Shown: positions 45,798 through 57,635 of the stretch, piece after piece | How positions within the stretch are numbered: position 1 is the first letter of the stretch | Layout of the letters: each line of letters begins with the position of its first letter | NCBI GenBank assembly: GCA_949130495.1 | Contig: CASBWL010000053.1 | Location: 434,001 to 498,000, forward strand | DNA: 64,000 nt | DNA from: Sambucus nigra | Lineage: Eukaryota; Streptophyta; Magnoliopsida; Dipsacales; Adoxaceae | Direction: 5' to 3' | Notes under the pieces: model-generated | Database searches by the model: none | Told to the model about the DNA's origin: nothing | Seen by the model: the letters and a program-made list of their open reading frames with translations, nothing else | Position numbers and translations under genes: made by a program

Positions 45798-48089
45798 CTC
45801 CTAACTGTAAATGGACCTGGGGTCATTGACTAGTGGTGATCCCTTGAATATCAAAGTTTCTCTCCTTTCAAACCAAAAATCCTTCAACACTAAAAGATAT
45901 GTTTAAACAAACAGTGCATTCTGGATATATATGTGTATTTATATTCATATTCAATTAGTAATTAAAATGTAATTAAAATTAGTCATGAAATAAAGAAACG
46001 TTAAATATTAATCAATGTGTTTCATGACAATTGCACACAATGAAAAGATGTTAGAAACAAAGGGGGTAGAACAGTAGTTTCAAATGACAATATACATCAG
46101 CTTATTCCTGTCATGAACATTTTTTGAATGACTTAGTTTAAAAGGAAAATAAGAAAATCATGTTGAAAGCTTTGGAAAGAAATGTTCTTTTTAATGACTC
46201 CGTTTAATTTGGATCATAGAAGCTCAACAACGACAAGGTTGATGATGTTGATGTGATGTGTTACACTAAAGTTGGAAAGGTAAATTTTGAAGGAGAAAAA
46301 CTTCATAATAATTTTTGAATTTTAAATATGGATTCTTGATTTAGGACCGAGAGAGTAAATAAATATAGGACATAGTGAATTACTTGATTATGCTAATGTA
46401 TGGCACCCACCTGCTACAACTGTGCAAATTCTTATTCCCGCGTTCAATGCCTCCAAATAAGGTAATGCTGAGAGAGGTTCATCACCAGATGATGATCTTT
46501 TAGTTTCTATTTTAGTAGATGATACTCATATTAGCTTTGTAATTTCCTTCCCACCTCCAATGTTGTCCATAACAAAGGTTGCTCCACCACCAAATCTTTA
46601 TCCCTAGGATTGGGGCGTACTCTAGTACATGTAACTCATCAACATTAAATCTTTGACTCAATAATGTGATATCTTTATGATAGATGCAAGTAAATACACA
46701 AAAACTCATCATTTAATGTCTTCTCTTTTTCTTCATTTTTTTTATTAACTCCATCTTAGGGTCAATAAATACACTCTACACCATCCCAAAAAGGAAATCA
46801 ACATTACCTGTAGCTGAAACACAACGTGCACAACCTGCTCGAGCCTTTACTATTTGTAGAGGGGGCTTGAAGGTAATATTGAGATTAGAGATAATCCCCC
46901 CATTACTAATAGTGTTTGGGATTAAGACAACGAGGAAGCTCAGCGTGGAAGCTCAATATTCTCAATGACGCATCTTAAGCTTCTCAATGAGACAGCTGAG
47001 TGCGATAGCTCAAGCAAGGCAGCTTAGAATGGAAACTTAGCGTGGAAAGACATACTTTAGTTTATTGTGTTACTTAGTCATATTGTACCTTTGTTTATAA
47101 TGACTGTGAGCTAGAACAGTTGTAATGATGTAACGAGTATAATGATTTTTAGTGCGAGGTCGAATGGCTCCAGCGAGAGACCAGGCTTGGTAGTGCCTTG
47201 GAGAGCTTTCATACTCTATCGAATGACCTCGCCATAGGAACTTTAGAGGATTTGGTTTGGAGGATTGAGAAGTGAGGAACCTTTGGGGCTTGTCCTGATC
47301 GTCTTAGATACACCTGGTAAAAAACCAAAGGACCCTGGTGGTGGAACCTTAGGTGAAACAGCCTTAAGTTCCATCAAGCGTTGAGTTGTGAACCAAACAG
47401 TCCTCTACTTAATGTCACATCTACCATATGTGATGTCACTAGCCAGCAAGGCAATGTCAAATTCTCACTTGAGTAAACCACAATGGTATTCGGGGCTGTC
47501 AGACAGTTGGTGAGCCACCTCTGTGACGACAGTCTCCTGACACACTGGTTAAGCAAAAGGCATGTCTTGGCATTAAATATCAATGATGCGGAGCTAACTA
47601 GTGAATTGGGTATTTAATGTTTGTGACATAAAGTATGAGGGATGTCTTTCACACGTATTAATGACTGAGTTATCTCGAGGGTAGTGTGGGGGCTATTTAA
47701 GGACCCCAACCGCCTCTAGTTAGAGGTTTTTTTTTAAGAGTTCAGAAGTTATTGCTAGAGAGAATATACATCAGGGAGAGAGATTGATTACAAACTAGAG
47801 AATTTACTCACCCACCATTGTCATTTATTACGAAGCTTTAATACTTGATAGAGATCTTAGAGGGTGGTTGGAGTGTTTGGCTGCCTGCCAAGGAGTATCT
47901 AGGGTGATTACTTCTCTCTCCCTCCAAATGAGTTACTTATAAGTTAGTTATTATCTTCTGAGTTATACACGAGTGATTCGTGAGTTCAAACTGAGTTTAT
48001 CTTCACTAAGTTGTTCTTGCGTGTCTTGTAATTAATCAATAGTTTTTCTAGTTAACTTATCAATACTGTACACAAAACGGGTTACGCCT
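45798..48089. other. Unassigned DNA, one promoter-like segment
   Basis: No recognisable protein on either strand. Around 46940-47050 a run of AGCTCAG / AGCTTCTCAATG / AGCTTAG phrases is repetitive. At 47685-47800 GGGGGCTATTTAAGGACCC is TATA-like and is followed by a purine-rich leader (AGAGAGAATATACATCAGGG), as in LTRs or plant promoters. I could not find matching ends to define a solo LTR. Confidence 0.35.
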
Positions 48090-48400
48090 CACTACACAAA
48101 AAATAGAAAACTGGCACGGTTTAAAACAGTGCCAGACGCAATCTGGCATGGTTCAAAATCATGCCAGAATCAGGGGTGCCAAATTTTCTGGCGCGGTTTA
48201 AAACCGTGGAAGATTTCCCAAACTGGCACGCTTTTAAACTGTACCAGTTTTTTTATCTGCCACGCTTTAAAACCGTGCTAGATGTTAAATCTGGCACGCT
48301 TTTGGGACATGCCGAAACCGTGCCAAATTTTCGATTTTCCGGCATGCTTTTGGCACGGTCATAAAGCATGCCAGATTTGTTTTACAAGCGTTCTCTTTTT
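48090..48400 (+). mobile_element. CACTA-type transposon terminus, CTGGCACGGTTT subterminal repeats
   Basis: CACTACACAAAAAATAG is a CACTA-type terminal repeat. For about 300 bp inside it CTGGCACGGTTTAAAAC and its complement GTTTTAAACCGTGCCAG alternate about eight to ten times. The opposite end (ending TTGTGTAGTG) is not in the window. Confidence 0.7.
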
Positions 48401-49094
48401 TATGAATTCTCATGGTTTTGTCACGATTTAAAACCATGTCATGTTTTTCAGTTAATAAAAAAAAATAATAATAGGAAATAACTCTGGAAAATCTGTAAAT
48501 TCCAAATCTGATAGGATAAATATTTATTATTTGCGAAAAAAATCAAGAAAATTCACAAATTATGAATATCGCAGGTTGTTTATAAACTAATGTGCATACA
48601 GACTTCAAAAAATTACAAGAGTTAATACCAATATAAAGCCCACAAGGCCATAAAAGTCGACAATAACTTTAAAAAATTATAAGAGCTAATAGTTCCTAGA
48701 TCATAAAAATATTGGACAGAGTTTCCTCTATTTTTTTAGCATTCCAAAACCAGCTAACATAAAATCTACCCATACAAAGCCCGCACGACCATAAAAGTCG
48801 ACAATAAAACTACTATAGCCAGCACGGCCATAAAAGCAAACAATAACACTATAAAAGCCTTCTTAGCCATAACACCAAAAATAGAATCCTGAATATTAAC
48901 GACACTAAATAAATAACCCCCTGTTGTAAATCGTTGACTTCTTTGTGCGTTCCAAGTGGATAAAATCTAGCGATTGAATGTCATCCTATAAAAAAAATGA
49001 GACACAAAAAAGATACGATATTAGTAACCAATTTATTTTTAAAAAAAATCGTCTTCAAGAAGAAAAATTACATATACAAGAAGAAAAATTGCAT
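48401..49094. repeat. CACTA interior or flank with short direct repeats
   Basis: AAAGCCCRCAMGRCCATAAA with a GTCGACAATAA-type continuation occurs three times (about 48635, 48775 and 48815), and AAAATTACAAGAGTTAATA occurs twice. Purine-rich AAGAAGAAAAATT repeats near 49057-49092 border the satellite. No gene seen. Confidence 0.5.
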
Positions 49095-50542
49095 ATATGA
49101 CTACGCGGTTAGTTCCTACAAGTTAATTTGGTCCAGTACGAGGTGTTCGTGCCTCTTACGGGTCCGTTTGGGGGCTGGTTTGGGTTTTCACCCTCAAATG
49201 ACCTATTTTTAAGTGTTATTTTTGCAAATTATCGTCATATTCTCAAATCGGGAGATCCGTGACTACGCAGTCAGTTCCTACAAGTCTCGTGCGAAGTGTT
49301 CGTGCCTTTTACGGGTCCGTTTGGGGGCTGGTTTAGGTTTTCACCCTTTGAGAGCTTATTTATAAGTCTAAGTGTTGATTTTTGCAATGTATCACCGTAT
49401 TCTCAAATCGGGAGACTCGGGACTATGCGGTTAGTTCGTACAAGTAACATTGGTCCCCTGCGAGGTGTTCATGCATTTTACGGGTCCATTTGGGGGATGG
49501 TTTAGGTTTTCACCCTTTAACGACTTGTTTTTAAGTCTAAGTGTCGATTTTTGCAAATTATCATCGTATTCTCAAACCGAGAGACCCAGGACTATGTGGT
49601 TAGTTCCTAAAAGTTACATTGGTTCCGTGCGAGGTGTTCGTGCCTCCTACAGGGGCATTTGGTGGCTGGTTTAGGTTTTCACCCTTTAACGACCCATTTT
49701 TAAGTTTAGTGTTGATTTTTACAAATTATCGTCATATTCTCAAACCGGGAGACTCGGGACTACGCGGTCAGTTCGTACAAGTTACAATGGTCACATCAAA
49801 GGTGTTCATGCCTCTTACCGGTCTGTTTGGGGGTTGGTTTAGGTTTTCACCCTTTAACCGCTTATTTTTATGTCTAAGTGTTATTTTTGCAAATTATCGT
49901 CGTATTCTCTAACATGGAGACCTGCGACTACGCAGTCAGTTCGTACAAGTTACATTGGTCCCGTGCGAGGTGTTCGTGCCTCTTTTGGGTCCATTTGGAG
50001 GTGGTTTAGGGTTTCACCCTTTAATGACTTACTTTTAAGTCTAAGTGTTATTTTTACAAATTATCGTCGTATTCTGAAACCGGGATAACCGTGACTACAC
50101 GGTTAGTTTCTACAAGTTACATTGGTCCCATGTGATGTGTTATTGCCTCCTATAGGGGCGTTTGGAAGATGGTTTAGGTTTTCTCCCTTTAACGGTCTGT
50201 TTTTAAGTTTAAGTGTTGATTTTTGCAAATTATTGTCATATTCTTAAAACCGAGAGACCCGGGACTACGCGGTCAGTTCTAACAAGTTATATTGGTCCCG
50301 TGCAAGGTGTCCATGCCTCTTACGGGTCCATTTGGGGGCTTGTTTAGGTTTTCACCCTTTAACGGCTTCTTTTTACGTCTAAGGGTTATTTTTGCAAATT
50401 ATCGTTGTATTCTCAAATCGGGAGAACTGCGACTACGCGATTAGTTCACACAAGTTACATTTGTCCCCTGCGAGGTGTTCGTGCCTCTTTTGGGTCGATT
50501 TGGGGGCTGGTTTAGGTTTTAACACTTTAAAGGATTATTTTT
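49095..50542 (+). repeat. ~168-bp satellite array, left part
   Basis: About 8.6 tandem units. The landmark GACTACGCGGTCAGTT recurs at 49099, 49261, 49421, 49590, 49758 and 49926 (spacing mostly 168-169). Each unit also has GTGCGAGGTGTTCGTGCCTC, GGTTTAGGTTTTCACCC and TTGCAAATTATCGTC. Units differ by roughly 10-20 %. The ORFs here are by-products, because 168 is a multiple of three. Confidence 0.95.
50538..50542. other. Left target-site flank of chromovirus 2
   Basis: TTTTT precedes the LTR at 50543. GTTTT follows the other LTR at 60642-60646. Both lie within the satellite motif CTTRTTTTTAAGTC. Confidence 0.6.
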
Positions 50543-53384
50543 TGGACACCCCGCCTAATTAAATACCGTGCGATCACTCCTTTATTAAATTGAAATCATA
50601 GTGAACAGTTTGTTCATTCTTAGCATCACTGTCGAAAAATAACTTTTCCAATTTAAACACCCTAATTAATTAAGCTAAGTGTCAAAACCATTTTAGACAA
50701 TACTTTCCAAATTTTATTTTATGTAAACCGACATTTAAATATTTACGAAATTCATAAATAAAGAATCAGAATGTCCAATAAAACAACTGAAATAATGGGA
50801 AAGGGCGACACATGCCTAACTGAATAAATAAATGCTAGGAACGGAATCAAGAAATGAAGTTGTCTAAACAAGAGGCCTGCAACTCCCACCTAAGCTGCAG
50901 CGTATTCCTTCCAAAGGATCCTATGCAAGACGCCCCTGTGGCTGGGCACCTGTAATATATACATATATATACAAGAGAGAAAAGAAAGTGGAAACGGGTC
51001 AGAGCCCGATTGTAAAAACGATTTAAAATTAATTTAGCAAGTATTTAAAATGTTTACTGGCCGATGCAACAACATATTAGTGCGACACTCCCTTGAGAAT
51101 TTCTCACCTCTCTTATAATGTGCACGCCAATGGTACTAACCGTCCCAACGGTTTAACTTATCTTATCTTAGGTTTCTCGTAAGATTTAGATTGACAAATT
51201 CAACTCGGTAAAAGGTAAATTCCATTTAACACCAAAGTTCTCATTTAAGCTTTATTTACTATTAAAGTTTCCGAATAACATATTATGCTTTTCAAATCAC
51301 GTATTTCCAATTGAAATCATTATTTATTTCTTACTTACCATAAACACAGTAGGTAGTTTGCACATTTCAGAATTTAATATATATATTCTAACATCACCCC
51401 ACATAATAATTATGGTGCGGCATACTCTGCTATCCAGTCTCCGTATCACTCGTACTAAGGGAAATATAAGTTCCTAATCACTCTCAAACTGTATTGAAAT
51501 AAAATATAAACAATATTGAGGCGAAGCATAATTTTCAAGTCCAAGAGGTCAGTACATACCCTCACGTCTCTTCGGACCGTCCGACTATCGATCTAATAGC
51601 CCGTACCTAGGATTCCTATCTTCTAGGGTACGAGTCAATATCCCCCATGAAGGCCCATTCGAGATAAGACTCTCCCAGCACGGTAACCTCAAGGATAGCA
51701 AGTAGCGTGGGCATGATTTTCACACGTATATAGTATATGCATAAACACAGTCATATAAATATACAATTTTTACCATATCTCTTTAGGCACCTTTCATCAC
51801 CCATAATATAATATTTATCATTATTTTTCAATCTTTAGTTATCACATATAATGGTTCGTATCTTACTTTAACTGAGGGATTAATCCAACTTACTACGTAA
51901 CACTCATGCACTCTATCCTCCCAAGTATAGAATTCAGTAGGTACTCATCTATTTTTCTAACGTAACTATTTTACGCGTCTCTACCTTTAATACACAACCC
52001 CATCGTCCCATATGTGTAAACATCCCAAAAATGTAAATTTTGTCTTAGATTAAAGGTCTCATAGTTATTAATAAGTCCTACTGGTCTCCTTTATCTTCCA
52101 AAATATTTTAATAAGGATGTCCAAAGATTTTCACTCATTGAATTTGAATTCAACAATTTAAAAGGGGAAATATGAGTCTGCCACGAGGGGTCGATCGATC
52201 GATGGCAGGAGCTCGATCGATCGATGCGTCGATCGATCGACACTCCTGGTTCGATCGATCGATCAAACAGGTACGACAAATTCTACAGGTTAACAATTAC
52301 GGGTTCTAACATTCAACCTCAACCAAATCAAGATTTTTAACACCCAAACTTCTAGAAATTAGTACTACAAACATTAATAACCCAAACTAATAATCTTATA
52401 CGTAAAGAATGTGAATTTTAATCAATAACCATGGATTAAAATGGGCAAAACTTATATAAACATCATGAACCCTAGAATTTTCTTTAACTTTGTTCTAATT
52501 AGTGTTTTTCCAGAATTTATACTCCTAATACATCATAAATCAGTGGTTCAACCTCTACATACAAAGGGGATTTCCAGATTTCCATTTATATCATTACTAC
52601 ATGCAATCTCCTATCTCCAAAATGGGTTTTCTTCTATGAAATACATCCGAATCATTCCTAGACTAACATGAATGATGCATTAAAAAATTTAAGCAAGATA
52701 AATACTTGCCTGGGAATTTCAGAGTTCTGATTTGTGAACGAATTTGGTGTGGTTGTGTTCCCCATCGTGCGATCTACGCGTTGGTGGTGATGGCGGTGCA
52801 ACCAGGTGAATTTTCGGCCTAGAACGCCTTGGAAACCTCTCTCCTTTCCTCTCCTATGGATGTCACTTGTCTTTGGGTATGTTAACCCTAAAAGACAACC
52901 TTAGACATCTGATATAACCCTTGAAAATTCGTGGGTTTAATTGCCCAAAATTACAAAATGTCCAAAATGCCGTCCTGGGGTGGTAAATAAGCCTAAAAAC
53001 ACCTCGAGCCCAAACTAAACCCCCGAGTACACTTCTATGACTATATTGACCCTTTCAGACACTTTGGCGCGCTCGAAATGACCATACGGGTGACTTATAA
53101 TTTATTCACTTTATATTATAATAATTTAGTCCTGACCCGACACTGGCGCGTCCTAACTTAATTTCCATAATTATCATTTTATTCACGCGTGACAATTTTT
53201 ATAAAATCAATATCATCTAATACTATACCCATCTAGTAATATTTAAAAAAAATCAATAATTAGTAACTCTCGTCACACTAGTAAATATTTAAAACAACTT
53301 TCTGGATTAAAATTAAATTAATTTATCTCAATTAAATTTATTAAATCCCTAAATTTAAAAGCCATGAAAATACGGGGTATTACA
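50543..53384 (-). repeat. Chromovirus 2, 3' LTR (element orientation)
   Basis: Starts TGGACACCCCGCC and ends TACGGGGTATTACA in + orientation. Relative to the other LTR it lacks about 140 bp after position ~50767. It contains the TCGATCGATCGA palindrome at 52190-52265. Confidence 0.88.
52190..52265. repeat. Four-fold TCGATCGATCGA palindrome in the left LTR
   Basis: Four TCGATCGATCGA blocks with spacers GGCAGGAGC, GCG and CACTCCTGGT. The two outer spacers are partly complementary, so the whole 76 bases form one large hairpin. Confidence 0.9.
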
Positions 53385-53385
53385 T

Positions 53386-53397
53386 ACTCCACCCTAA
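53386..53397 (-). other. Chromovirus 2 polypurine tract
   Basis: On the minus strand TTAGGGTGGAGT lies next to the LTR, preceded by GGACGAAATTCCGTTA, a phrase conserved just upstream of plant chromovirus LTRs. Confidence 0.7.
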
Positions 53398-53400
53398 TAA

Positions 53401-56280
53401 CGGAATTTCGTCCCGAAATTCGAAAAATAAGGCCTAGCTGGTAGAACAATTTTGGATATCTTTTTAGTACGCTAACTATCTACATAGTAAGGCGCATAAT
53501 CACTATAGTCCCCACCTCACAACAAGCTTGATTAACATTCTTATTGGAGACACTTCACATAGTGCTCCCAATCGACAACATTAGCATAGGTCGCGCCTAT
53601 ACATTTTAAGTTTTCATTATCTTAATATCATTAGGAGGCCGCACCTCATTTCATGACAGCTACTCGGATTTATCAATATACAACCCCCATTCTGAGAAAA
53701 AACATACGAACATTTGACCACTCTTGTCTGCCTAAAATAGTCATGAAATTCCACTATAGTCATCGGATTATTCTCGACCGATCCAAAGTTCTGATTATTC
53801 ACTCACCTCTATATATACGAAAGGAGTATAGTCGATGTTCTTCCGCACAAAGACCTTAATAAGCACCTCGTACGCGATAAACAAATACGAGTGCTTCCAA
53901 GGAATTATACCATTATGTAATATCCTCCCCCAATTACCATACTATTCCACTTGTTATCTATTCACCGTTGTGGAAACGAACTGATCACTAAGATTAAAAA
54001 ATCACTTTTATGTGGCTCCACTATTCGTTAATCACCGTGCGCCTATTCCCTGGCTAAGGGTGATACATCCTACTCGAAACAAAACTTTATCTCTGTTGGT
54101 TCCGGAAATCCCATATTGACGATGGGATTCACAAATCTCATACTGATTCAGGAAATAATACTGCGCCAGACCAGGCACTGGAGCGATCCTTCCTTTCAAA
54201 GGAGGTCTGGGGCGCACTAGTTAACATTGCCTTGATCTTCTTTTGAGGATGGTAACCCATCGAAGAACTTTATCGACTTTACCGACCTCTTCCCATTTCA
54301 GGAATCGTCGATAAACACAAAATTCTCTGGTTGATTCTCCTCTTCTAACCGAACCCTACCTATGGGCGGTGCATGTAGAGAATACTTACTACGTCCCGCT
54401 AAACATCGCTCTTTCCTTGAAATGTCTCACATTATGTGACACATAACATTCCCCTTCCTTCCTTGGTGTATGCCAAAAATTCCCACCCGTGCTCTTTTAC
54501 TCCACGAAGCGCACTTCTGAACCCTTTATACCATACTAACATCATCACTCTTTGCATCCGCAAGTTCGCTCTCACATTTGACTAATAACTACTCCGCTCC
54601 GAGGGTTCTTCATAATAATTAAATTTCTACTCTATTCAAGGAATACCCCTTCTTAAATGGCTTCCCACAGCCTTCCCATCAAATTAGGTTGTGCTATTCT
54701 AATCGCACACTTCTGTATGGATTATCATCCCTCATGTGACATTTACTCCACTCTATCACTTCCACTTCGTTTGGTTAGCCCCACAAACACATTTTCCACA
54801 TGTCCATTACCACGTCCCTTCATCTCGGACGAGTTTTAACATTAATTAACCAGGATGTCTACACACCTTATAAACCATGCATACTAGCATAAGCATCACA
54901 TACGCTTTTCACCTAATAACTAATTCTTTGTTTTTCCCTAGTGCTTGCAACGTGATTACAACACTTTGGTACTCTCAATAACCCAAAAAATCAAAATTTT
55001 AAATCCTCCTTCTCATCATTCCACCCCTCAACTCGTGAAGATAACTTTCAATGCTTTCTTACCACATAACCGGCTTCACTGGCTTTAACTCGTGATTCAA
55101 CTTCTAACTTATAGATGTAATTACCTACCCCTAGTACGACTGAGGTACCGAACTCACGGAATAGTGACAAAACATCTCCCTAATTCAAACCTTATGCTAA
55201 GTTTAATGCGTGGGATGTCTCACAAAGGGAAATCCAAACAAGGAACCCCCCGATACACTACTACCTAGCATGGTCAGTTATCGAAATCAGTTAGGTCCTC
55301 CGTCCGTAGCATGTACCCCTTTATTCCTTCTTTTGACAGAAAAGTTATGTCTCATTCCGTAAATATACTTAACAACGAACATTTTGCCAATTGTACAATT
55401 ATTTAATATTGGTGGAAATTACACTCTATAAACCTTGAATACATACGCTCGGGGATCTCAAAGTTCTGCCCCCAAACACATGGGTCTTATTCTTAACTCT
55501 CATGTCTCTAAAGGATAGATGCATCAATGAGCTCTTCCTATCACCACGTCTTGAGTACTAAACATCATCATGAGTTAAATATTTTCGCTCCATAATAACC
55601 CAATACGTACTAAATCATAACAACAAGGTCTTTATACACACCGGGATCAAATATTTTGAGCACACTATCCCCTCTGAGTAAAGTAGGTAATATAGGTATG
55701 CGTCTGGCCCTCTCATAAGTGAGGCCTGGCCAAAACACGACATGTTACACTAATACAACCATTTCGATAGACTTGCGATAACTACCTACTATCGTACTAA
55801 CCATTCCTATAAAAGGTCGTAAACATGGCCATATCATACTCATATACCATATTACTAAATCGAGTAATCTCAATAAAGTATATAACATTATCAATACACC
55901 CATTCATCCTCCGCGGATAGCACTAAAGGAAATCCCGCTACACTAAGAAAATATTCACATAATAATATCATTCATAGTTATACACACTAAACTCATCTCA
56001 CATGCTAATCTAGCAATGAAAAAAATACGTTAACTTGCTCGTGTCACATAAACACGCCTCATCCTCTTAGGATAAAACTTATACTTTCACCCTATCAATC
56101 GCCTTGACTGCACAAATGGTCTCCGGACGTTGCACATCGGCCCAAATCAAAATAAACTACTTTAATCGTTGTCTTTTACTAGGAAACGTGTTCTTGTCCC
56201 TTTTCTCACTTCAAAAAAAATATTTTAGTACGTGTGATTTTACTTTCCACAAAATACCTCGATATTTAATTCACTCATCA
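53401..56280 (-). other. Degenerate interior of chromovirus 2
   Basis: No convincing RT, RNase H, integrase or chromodomain was read. A weak resemblance to the integrase GPY/F segment (DKVLFRVGCI) occurs near 54060-54100. The phrase TCCAAACAAGGAACC at 55231-55245 belongs to a 60-bp motif shared with chromovirus 1. Confidence 0.45.
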
Positions 56281-56289
56281 CCTGAAATA

Positions 56290-56440
56290 CATTCAAAAAC
56301 TCAGGAACGAGTGGGACTGGGCGAGGCATCGCCACTCAAACATCTCCTGTCCCACAATAACAGAGGTAATAATCCTACCGAATTAATTTCTTATGGCTTT
56401 GTACATAACGAGCCAATCCATGCCAAATATTGACATCTGG
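56290..56440 (-). pseudogene. pol: Chromovirus 2 protease/pre-RT remnant
   Basis: On the minus strand MSIFGMDWLVMYKAI matches the conserved GMDWL segment at the end of the retropepsin region of chromoviruses. About 80 bases later VPLVPEFLNVF matches the start of the RT-linking region (EF-DVF). Stops and frame changes lie between and after. The protease active-site loop was not found. Confidence 0.6.
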
Positions 56441-56575
56441 CTCACGTATGACTAAATCTAGTGTGACTGCAGGTAAAACCAAACTACCAAACTATATACC
56501 TACGTCTCAGTGTATACAAAAAATAAATGGTCCTCTACCCAAATGTTGATTCTACGCATGACACCGTACTTCAGT

Positions 56576-56598
56576 AATATATATATATATATATATAA
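56576..56598. repeat. (AT)n microsatellite
   Basis: A TA dinucleotide run of about ten units inside chromovirus 2. Confidence 0.85.
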
Positions 56599-56667
56599 CC
56601 AGAAGGTCTGTGCCAAGTGATTATCCATATAAACAGTATGACGCCCCAGTATAAAATAAAATGTACC

Positions 56668-57447
56668 TCATAGTACTGGAAGGAAAGAACTTACCATCAA
56701 TGGCCGATGATGGCTGCTGGGTTTTAGTATGCTGGGTGTCGTACACACATTCATGCTGATCCTGCCCCTGCTGTTGGGGTATTTACTCTTATCTGGGCAA
56801 TCCTGCCACCGGTGACCCATCCTATCGCAATTAAAACATCTACCTCTAAACTGTTTCATTTTACGGCTCTGTTGGTTTTGGTTCGGTTGTATAATTCCAC
56901 TTTATCCTTGGACTTGTTGAGTATCTTGATGAAAAACGATATTTGGTTGTGGACAGTCCCTCCACTTGTGACCCATTTGTACACACTTATAGCAAAGTCC
57001 TGAAAGTTCTCTCTGATTGGGTTGAAGTTCCTTTCCAGACAGATTTGGACAAGTTTGGCATTCATGACCGTCCATTCCACATTTAAAACACCTCTTCATG
57101 ACTTCACTCGGCCCCCGGCTTTGTTGACCTTGACGCTTTTGGGTTTCCCTACACAATTTTTTACCTTTGTGGCTTTTACGGTCTTGAGGAGATTGTTGTT
57201 GCGATTTTTGTATCTTCACACACTTGTTATTTCCAGTCATGACAGACTGACTATACTCTCTAGATCTTTTGCCCCCCATAAGTTTTGTGCTACGTTCTTG
57301 ATACTGTAAAACAACAGTGGTAACCGCCTGGGCCACAATACCCGCTAACTCGGCGGTTGATACTTTCTCTGGAGACACCTGAGGTGTGAGTCGACCTTGC
57401 TCGTGGACTCTCTTAATGGCATGAGCTAGTTCTTCTTGACGATCCAT
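56668..57447 (-). pseudogene. gag: Chromovirus 2 short gag with three CCHC zinc knuckles and no capsid
   Basis: The minus-strand ATG at 57447 opens MDRQEELAHAIKRVHEQG and AELAGIVAQAVTTVV, like the gag N-terminus of some chromoviruses. Only about 85 residues of basic, glutamine-rich linker follow before the first knuckle, so the capsid fold (normally about 200 residues) is missing. The knuckles are CFKCGMDGHECQTC, CYKCVQMGHKWRDC and, after one TAA at 56899-56901 in the same frame, CFNCDRMGHRWQDC. All keep C-x2-C-x4-H-x4-C. The frame ends at 56668. It could bind RNA but not assemble a particle by itself. Confidence 0.8.
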
Positions 57448-57612
57448 CTGAAATTTAAATAATATGGATGAGTTCATCATTCGCACAAACAAATCGTAGA
57501 AGCACAAATTCCCAGTGTATAGAGATGAATACAACATTCCTAATATTAGGGATCTATATCAAAGACGCTAAGCTAGAAACGAAGTAAGCCGTACAGAGCC
57601 TAAAGGACACTA

Positions 57613-57635
57613 GAACCTGATGCTCTGATACTTCC
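57613..57635 (-). other. Chromovirus 2 primer-binding site
   Basis: On the minus strand GGAAGTATCAGAGCATCAGG follows the LTR. TATCAGAGCATCAGG is the initiator tRNA-Met complement. Confidence 0.85.

Noticed and set aside
49099..50088. Series of open frames reading phrases like GVRASYGSIWG in the left satellite block
   Set aside because: They are the satellite translated in different phases. The unit is a multiple of three, so stops are rare in some frames. No start context or domain.
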